From an uncultured beta proteobacterium (lineage in GTDB: Bacteria > Pseudomonadota > Gammaproteobacteria > Burkholderiales > Rhodocyclaceae), in NCBI GenBank assembly GCA_903916205.1, contig CAIWVX010000051.1, positions 1 to 11,080 on the forward strand: a DNA stretch of 11,080 nt, written 5' to 3'. Numbering within the stretch: position 1 is the stretch's first letter; each line of letters starts with the position of its first letter. Both the position numbers and the translations under genes were made by a program. Positions 6,155 to 11,080 of the stretch are shown piece after piece. Below the pieces are notes generated by a model, which saw only the letters and a program-made list of their open reading frames with translations, was not told the origin of the DNA and searched no databases.

Positions 6155-9100
6155 TCACAGCGCCTTGTCGTCAGTTTCAGCCGTCGAGAAACGCTGGGCC
6201 AGACGGTCGAAAGCCAGATAAATTACCGGCGTGGTGAACAGCGTCAGCACCTGGCTGACCAGCAAACCGCCGACCATTACCAGACCCAGCGGATGGCGCA
6301 GTTCGGAACCGACACCATTGCCCAGCATCAGTGGCAGAGCGCCGAGCAAGGCGGCCAGGGTGGTCATCAGGATCGGGCGAAAGCGCAGTAGACAAGCTTC
6401 GTAAATGGCTTCACGCGGCGTTTTGCCCTGCTCGCGTTCGGCCTCTAGGGCAAAGTCGATCATCATGATGGCATTTTTCTTGACGATGCCAATGAGCAGC
6501 ACGATGCCGATGATGGCGATCACGTCGATTTCGGTATGTGACAACAGCAAAGCCAGCAAGGCGCCGACACCGGCGGAAGGCAGTGTTGACAGGATAGTTA
6601 CCGGATGAATGTAGCTCTCGTAAAGCACGCCGAGCACGATGTACATAACGACGATGGCCGCTAGAATCAGCAGCAAGGTATTGTCGAGCGAGGACTGAAA
6701 AGCCAGTGCCGCACCTTGGAAACTGGTCTGGACGCTGGCGGGCATGGCCAGTTCTTTTTCGGCTTGGCCAATGGCTTTGACCGCCTCGCCGAGTGAAGCA
6801 CCGGGAGCTAAATTAAAGGACAAAGTAGCCGCCGGAAATTGTCCGAGATGGTTAATTGATAAAGGCATTGAGCGCTCGGAAAAACGTGCGACCGACGCTA
6901 AAGGAACCTGCGCCGTAACGCCGTTCGTTGTCGAAACGATATAGATGTCGTTGAGTGCCGCCAGCCCGCGCTTGTATTCCGGCTTGACTTCAAGCACCAC
7001 CCGATAGAGGTTCGACTGGGTGAAAATGGTCGAGACGAGGCGCTGACCAAAAGCGTTGTAGAGCGCGTTGTCGATGGCGGCTGTGCTAATGCCTAGCCGC
7101 CCCGCCGCCGAACGGTCAATATCGACATAGGCTTGAACGCCCTGATCTTGGGCGTCGCTGGCGAGATCAACCAGCATCGGCAATTGGCGCAGTCGCTCCA
7201 GCAGCTTGGGCACCCACAACGCCAGTTCATCGGCGTTGGCGTCTTCAACACTAAACTGGTACTGAGTCCGGCTGACGCGATTTTCGATGGTCAGATCCTG
7301 TACCGGCTGCATGAACATGGAAATTCCGGCGACCTGTTCCAGCTTGCCTTGCAGACGACGAATGACGGTACTGGCATCAGCATCACGCGCATTTTTGGGC
7401 TTCAGGTTAATCAATAGGCGACCGCTGTTGAGCGTGGAGTTAATGCCATCGACACCGATAAACGACGACAGACTTTCCACCGCCGAGTCCTGCAAAACCA
7501 CTTCAACCAGTGCTTGTTGGCGTTCGGCCATCGCACTAAAGGAAATCGATTGCGGCGCTTCGGTAATCCCCTGAATAACGCCAGTATCCTGCACCGGAAA
7601 GAAGCCCTTGGGCACGATCACGTAGAGCAGCACGGTCAGCGCCAAGGTGCCGAAGGCCACCAGTAGCGTAGCCATTTGGCGGTCAAGTACCCAAGTCAGC
7701 AAGCGGCCATAGTGCGCAATCACCCGATCAAAAAACTCACCGCTCTTGCGAAAGAACCCACTCTGTTCGGCCTCGGGGGTGTGATGCAGCAGACGGGCGC
7801 ACATCATCGGCGTTAGCGTTAGCGAAACCACGGCTGAAATCAAAATCGCCACCGCCAAGGTGATGGCAAATTCGCGGAACAATCGCCCAACCACTTCGCT
7901 CATAAACAGCAGGGGAATCAGCACGGCGATCAGCGATACGGTCAACGAAATAATGGTGAAGCCGATCTGCTCGGCGCCTTTGAGCGCGGCTTGCATCGGC
8001 GATTCGCCCTTCTCAACATAGCGGGCGATATTTTCGATCATGACGATGGCGTCATCGACGACAAAGCCGGTGGCGATGGTCAGCGACATCAGCGTCAGGT
8101 TATTGATCGAGAAACCCGCAAGATGCATGACCCCGAAGGTGCCAACCAATGACAGCGGCACCGCCACGCTAGGGATAATGGTCGCCGGAATGTTGCGCAG
8201 AAAGACGAAGATCACCATCACCACCAGCGCGACCGACAACAACAATTCAAAGCGCACATCCTCAATCGAGGCGCGGATGGTGGTGGTGCGGTCGGTCAAA
8301 ATCTGCACTTCCACCGAGGCCGGAAGCGCCGCCTGAAGCTGTGGCAGTAGGCGCTTAATGCGGTCGACGGTTTCAATAACATTGGCCCCCGGCTGGCGCT
8401 GGATGTTGAGGATGACTGCCGGTTTCTGTTTGCCAGCAACCGCCGACCACGCGGCCAGCCGAGCATTTTCAGCGCCATCGACCACCTCGGCGACATCAAC
8501 AAGGCGGATCGGCGCACCATTGCGCCAAGCAATGATCAATTGCTTGTATTCATCCGCTGATCTGAGCTGGTCATTGGCGTCAATCGTCGAGGCCCGGGTC
8601 GGGCCGTCAAAACTGCCTTTGGCCGAATTGACATTGGCGTTGCTGATGGTGGTGCGCAGGTCTTCAAGATTGAGACCGTTGGCGGTTAGCGCTTTCGGAT
8701 TAGCCTGAACGCGCACCGCCGGACGCTGGCCGCCGCCGATACTGACGAGACCGACGCCCGGCAATTGCGATATTTTCTGCGCCAGCCGGGTATCCACAAG
8801 GTCTTCAACCTTGGGCAATGGCAGGGTTTCGGAGGTGATCGCCAAAGCCATCACCGGCGCGTCAGCCGGATTGACCTTGCTGTAGATCGGCGGCATCGGC
8901 AGATCGGTCGGCAGGAAGGAATTGGCCGCATTGATCGCCGCCTGAACCTGCTGCTCGGCAACATCGAGACTGAGATCGAGAACGAATTGCAAGGTGATCA
9001 CCGAAGCCCCGCCGGAACTCGACGATGACATCTGATTGAGCCCCGGCATTTGCCCGAACTGGCGTTCGAGCGGAGCGGTGATCGAGGAGGTCATCACATC

Positions 9101-9268
9101 CGGGCTGGCACCGGGGTAAAGTGTGGTCACCTGAATCGTCGGGTAATCCACCTCGGGCAGCGCCGAGATCGGCAAAAAACGATAGGCTAGCAACCCCGCC
9201 AGCAGAATCGCCAGCATCAGCAGCGAGGTCGACACTGGCCGCAGGATAAACAAGCGCGACGGGTTCAT
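6155..9268 (-). CDS. mdtB: RND multidrug efflux permease, MdtB/MuxB type
   Basis: A 1037-residue partner permease of MdtC. The N-terminus ([15 protein letters not shown]) and the blocks [12 protein letters not shown] and [10 protein letters not shown] are diagnostic of MdtB rather than MdtC. The typical RND layout is seen: first transmembrane segment near 12-30, periplasmic porter region to about 335, transmembrane block with Asp405-Asp406 in [13 protein letters not shown], second periplasmic loop about 560-860, and a final block with Lys931 in [13 protein letters not shown]. Both proton-relay elements are intact, so each half of the hetero-trimer could transport protons. The ATG at 9268 overlaps the mdtA stop in an ATGA (9268-9265), implying translational coupling. 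Only a weak AAGAA precedes it, which coupling would compensate. The paralogue mdtC lies downstream, an old tandem duplication typical of this family. Confidence 0.96.
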   Translation of the reverse strand: MNPSRLFILRPVSTSLLMLAILLAGLLAYRFLPISALPEVDYPTIQVTTLYPGASPDVMTSSITAPLERQFGQMPGLNQMSSSSSGGASVITLQFVLDLSLDVAEQQVQAAINAANSFLPTDLPMPPIYSKVNPADAPVMALAITSETLPLPKVEDLVDTRLAQKISQLPGVGLVSIGGGQRPAVRVQANPKALTANGLNLEDLRTTISNANVNSAKGSFDGPTRASTIDANDQLRSADEYKQLIIAWRNGAPIRLVDVAEVVDGAENARLAAWSAVAGKQKPAVILNIQRQPGANVIETVDRIKRLLPQLQAALPASVEVQILTDRTTTIRASIEDVRFELLLSVALVVMVIFVFLRNIPATIIPSVAVPLSLVGTFGVMHLAGFSINNLTLMSLTIATGFVVDDAIVMIENIARYVEKGESPMQAALKGAEQIGFTIISLTVSLIAVLIPLLFMSEVVGRLFREFAITLAVAILISAVVSLTLTPMMCARLLHHTPEAEQSGFFRKSGEFFDRVIAHYGRLLTWVLDRQMATLLVAFGTLALTVLLYVIVPKGFFPVQDTGVIQGITEAPQSISFSAMAERQQALVEVVLQDSAVESLSSFIGVDGINSTLNSGRLLINLKPKNARDADASTVIRRLQGKLEQVAGISMFMQPVQDLTIENRVSRTQYQFSVEDANADELALWVPKLLERLRQLPMLVDLASDAQDQGVQAYVDIDRSAAGRLGISTAAIDNALYNAFGQRLVSTIFTQSNLYRVVLEVKPEYKRGLAALNDIYIVSTTNGVTAQVPLASVARFSERSMPLSINHLGQFPAATLSFNLAPGASLGEAVKAIGQAEKELAMPASVQTSFQGAALAFQSSLDNTLLLILAAIVVMYIVLGVLYESYIHPVTILSTLPSAGVGALLALLLSHTEIDVIAIIGIVLLIGIVKKNAIMMIDFALEAEREQGKTPREAIYEACLLRFRPILMTTLAALLGALPLMLGNGVGSELRHPLGLVMVGGLLVSQVLTLFTTPVIYLAFDRLAQRFSTAETDDKAL

Positions 9269-10518
9269 TCGCGGTTCTTGCCTGCGCGAGCCGCCGCCGG
9301 GGCGCTACCTTTCTGGCGCTCACCGCGTTTTTCCCCGTCAGCTTCGGCGTTGGGTGGCCCTTTGCGCCCCGCTTGTCGCGCTTCGGCTGACGCGATTTCA
9401 ACTTTGGAGCCTTGACGCAATTTGTCGGCCCCATCGACGACGACGTGCTCGCCGGGTTCCAGACCTTTCTCAACGGCAACAATTTCTGCGGTGTTCGGCC
9501 CCAGCGTTAACGTCCGCATATTGACGGTTTTATCTTCGGGATTAACTACGTAAACGAAGGTTCCAACGGTGCCGCGCTGAACCGCCGCCACCGGGATTAA
9601 GGTGGCACCGCGTCGGGTTTCCACGCGCAGCCGAATATTGACAAACTGATTGGGGAACAGTGAATTATTGGCGTTAGCAAACTCAGCCTTGAGTTTGACG
9701 GTGCCGGTCGTGATGTCGATCTGATTATCCAGCGAGCGCAAATTGCCAGTAGCGAGGCGTTGCTTCCCTTCACGATTCCAAGCCTCAACTTGCAAGCTTT
9801 CTCCGGCTTGGACGTGCTTTACCACCGCCCCCAAACTATCGGCTGGAATCGAAAAAACAGCCATCAACGGCTGGGTCTGCGTGATCACCACCAGGCCGTT
9901 CGTATCGGTAGCTCGCACTATGTTTCCCGCATCCACTTGACGCAAGCCGAGCCGCCCGGAAAGTGGCGCGGTAATCCGCGTAAAGTCGAGTTGCAACCGG
10001 GCATTATCGACATTCCCTTTATCAATCTGCACGGTGCCCTGATACTGTTTAACCAAGGCTTCTTGCGCTTCAACCTGCTGCCGCGCGATGGAATCCTTAG
10101 CCAACAAGCTGCGATAACGTTCAAGATCAATTTGTGCAATTCCCAGCAAGGCCTGATCGCGCAGTAGTTGTCCGTGAGCTTGGTCCAGCAACGCCTGGAG
10201 CGGTCGGGGATCAATCTCGGCCAGCAGGTCACCCGCCTTAACCAGTTGCCCTTCATGGAAAGTAATGCGTTGCAATAGGCCATCGACACGGGCTTTGACG
10301 GTCGCCGTATTGCGTGCAGTGACCGTGCCCAACGCGGTGACAATCACTTCAATATCGCCGCGCTGCACCGTCGCCGCCACCACCGGAACCGGGCGCCCAC
10401 TGTCCATTCCTCGCCGTCCGGCAGCGGTTTCCGGCGTCTCGCGCCGAGTGAAATAAAAGGCTGAAGCGGCGGCCAGCGACAGCACGCCAATGACTATCCA
10501 GAGAACTTTCTTTTTCAT
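9265..10518 (-). CDS. mdtA: RND efflux periplasmic adaptor, MdtA/MuxA type (membrane fusion protein)
   Basis: A 417-residue HlyD/AcrA-type adaptor bridging the MdtBC pump and the outer-membrane channel. A single N-terminal hydrophobic segment (about 5-23, after MKKK) anchors or exports it; there is no lipobox Cys, unlike AcrA. The order of domains is the first lipoyl half with [20 protein letters not shown] (79-97), an alpha-helical hairpin (about 106-172), the second lipoyl half with [14 protein letters not shown] (178-191), a beta-barrel (about 215-300) and a membrane-proximal domain (about 300-375). The last 40 residues are a Lys/Arg/Gly/Ala-rich tail without predicted structure. AAAGGA precedes the ATG at 10518 by about 10 nt. 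As the first gene of the operon it probably has its promoter in the 140 bp upstream. Confidence 0.95.
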   Translation of the reverse strand: MKKKVLWIVIGVLSLAAASAFYFTRRETPETAAGRRGMDSGRPVPVVAATVQRGDIEVIVTALGTVTARNTATVKARVDGLLQRITFHEGQLVKAGDLLAEIDPRPLQALLDQAHGQLLRDQALLGIAQIDLERYRSLLAKDSIARQQVEAQEALVKQYQGTVQIDKGNVDNARLQLDFTRITAPLSGRLGLRQVDAGNIVRATDTNGLVVITQTQPLMAVFSIPADSLGAVVKHVQAGESLQVEAWNREGKQRLATGNLRSLDNQIDITTGTVKLKAEFANANNSLFPNQFVNIRLRVETRRGATLIPVAAVQRGTVGTFVYVVNPEDKTVNMRTLTLGPNTAEIVAVEKGLEPGEHVVVDGADKLRQGSKVEIASAEARQAGRKGPPNAEADGEKRGERQKGSAPAAARAGKNRE

Positions 10519-10602
10519 GCGTTGGTGTTCCTTTGCGCGATCCGTCTAGGCCGCCAATGGGTTAACCTGAAGCAAACCTTGGCCTGACTTGGGATGAGGT
10601 GT

Positions 10603-10633
10603 CTAATATAACAAATAACTAATATTAAAACCC
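10603..10633 (-). promoter_or_regulatory. AT-rich putative promoter/operator of the mdtABC operon
   Basis: Upstream of mdtA the minus strand carries TATATT (10610-10605), 5/6 to a -10 box, giving a leader of about 80 nt. No good -35 is seen at 16-18 bp (best is GGGTTT), so an activator may be needed. The segment contains direct repeats CTAATAT (10603-10609 and 10619-10625, 16 bp apart) and an inverted pair TAATAT (10604-10609)/ATATTA (10622-10627). These could be a regulator-binding site. E. coli mdtABC is controlled by the BaeSR two-component system, but no BaeR-like box can be claimed here. Low certainty. Confidence 0.3.
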
Positions 10634-10678
10634 ATAGATAACGCGACGTACGGGGGCAATTCAAACGGATGTGCCGCA

Positions 10679-10810
10679 TCCACACCGTGCCAGGTAATTG
10701 CCTACGGCTCGAACCGAAAGTGCAAGACCATACTTCCGCTCAATGAGTTGTTTGATCGCCGGATGCGACCACAGGGCAAAATCCATCTTCAGTTGTTCGG
10801 GACGACGATC
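10679..10810 (-). pseudogene. IS630-family transposase, N-terminal helix-turn-helix fragment
   Basis: The leftward frame from about 10810 to 10679 reads DRRPEQLKM, then DFALWSHPAIKQLIERKYGL, then ALSVRAVGNYLARCG. This is the second DNA-binding (winged helix-turn-helix) segment seen before the catalytic domain of IS630 transposases, which usually reads like FALWTREAVxxLI followed by SVRTVGxYLKRWG. The usual final Trp-Gly is Cys-Gly here. The homology stops abruptly at both ends: before DRRPEQ the strand is the complement of the opposing catalytic fragment, and after RCG it reads into unrelated sequence and a stop at 10661. It is a fragment of about 44 codons and cannot be functional. Confidence 0.78.
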
Positions 10811-11080
10811 GCAGATCCCGACAAACTCATCGAGTTTCTGTCCGCCTTGATCAAGGACGCCGACCGGAAAGTGTTTCTGATTCTGGACAATCTGCGCGGA
10901 CATCACAGCAAGATCGTCAAGGCTTGGGTCGATGAACGCAAGGACAAGATCGAGTTGTTCTATTTACCGAGCTCTAGCCCAGAATTCAATCCAGAGGAGC
11001 GTCTCAATGCAAACCTCAAGTACGCCATTGGATCAAGAGTGCCTGCGCGTACCAAGGCTAAACTCAAGGCCGCAGCAACG
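10811..11080 (+). pseudogene. IS630-family transposase, C-terminal DDE fragment (runs off the window)
   Basis: The rightward frame from about 10811 reads ADPDKLIEFLSALIKDADRK, VFLILDNLRGHHSKIVKAWV, DERKDKIELFYLPSSSPEFN and PEERLNANLKYAIGSRVPAR to the window edge. LILDN carries the second catalytic Asp, and SPEFNPEE carries the final catalytic acid of the DDE triad. The usual motif is YSPELNPDE, so SSSPEFN shows some drift. The first Asp and the whole N-terminus are missing. Upstream the same frame stays open to an ATG at 10763, but that part is the complement of the opposing N-terminal fragment and has no transposase similarity. The natural C-terminus probably lies beyond 11080. Confidence 0.82.

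Noticed and set aside
10560..10567. GGTTAACC palindrome in the mdtA leader.
   Set aside because: An 8-bp palindrome is likely by chance, and it has no clear relation to the promoter.
1..11080. CRISPR arrays, tRNA or rRNA genes, toxin-antitoxin pairs, or a new defence system.
   Set aside because: No regularly spaced repeats, no tRNA-like cloverleaf and no suitable small gene pairs were seen; all large genes are explained by the efflux operon.

Overview
The window most resembles the chromosome of a Gram-negative, flagellated betaproteobacterium. A Rhodocyclales-like relative is a guess from memory of similar proteins, not something the sequence proves. The evidence is a complete tripartite RND efflux operon of the MdtABC/MuxABC type, a periplasmic c551/c552-type cytochrome, a flagellar sigma-28 (FliA) type promoter, and remnants of IS200/IS605 and IS630 elements.

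Layout, left to right. (1) The first 58 bases hold the 5' end of a leftward gene, probably a small motility-associated protein. A good FliA-type promoter lies at 101-127. (2) Positions 128-435 carry no convincing gene. (3) A monocistronic cytochrome c gene (506-847, +) has its own sigma-70 promoter (436-465). After it come a hairpin-forming 16-bp tandem duplication (857-900) and a strong GC stem-loop (933-951). (4) Positions about 931-1338 are a graveyard: a frameshifted C-terminal piece of an IS200-type TnpA transposase is joined directly to a decayed piece of a SNF2-family helicase (motifs V-VI). Both are on the minus strand. Positions 1339-1444 show nothing I can name. (5) Positions 1445-10518 are the efflux operon, transcribed leftward in the order mdtA, mdtB, mdtC, outer-membrane factor gene. 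(6) The right end (10679-11080) holds two pieces of IS630-family transposase genes in opposite orientations, abutting near 10810.

How the operon works: the MdtA-like adaptor joins a heteromeric inner-membrane RND pump (MdtB plus MdtC, both with the proton-relay Asp pair and the Lys) to a NodT/OprM-family outer-membrane lipoprotein channel. The gene order matches Pseudomonas muxABC-opmB; Escherichia coli mdtABC lacks the linked channel gene. mdtA and mdtB overlap by 4 bp. mdtB and mdtC are separated by 131 bp holding an imperfect palindromic repeat. No linked regulator is visible.

I see no previously undescribed biological system. The core is a well-known efflux operon. The less obvious content is the decayed SNF2/IS200 junction, the opposed IS630 fragments, the intra-operon palindrome and the FliA-type promoter.
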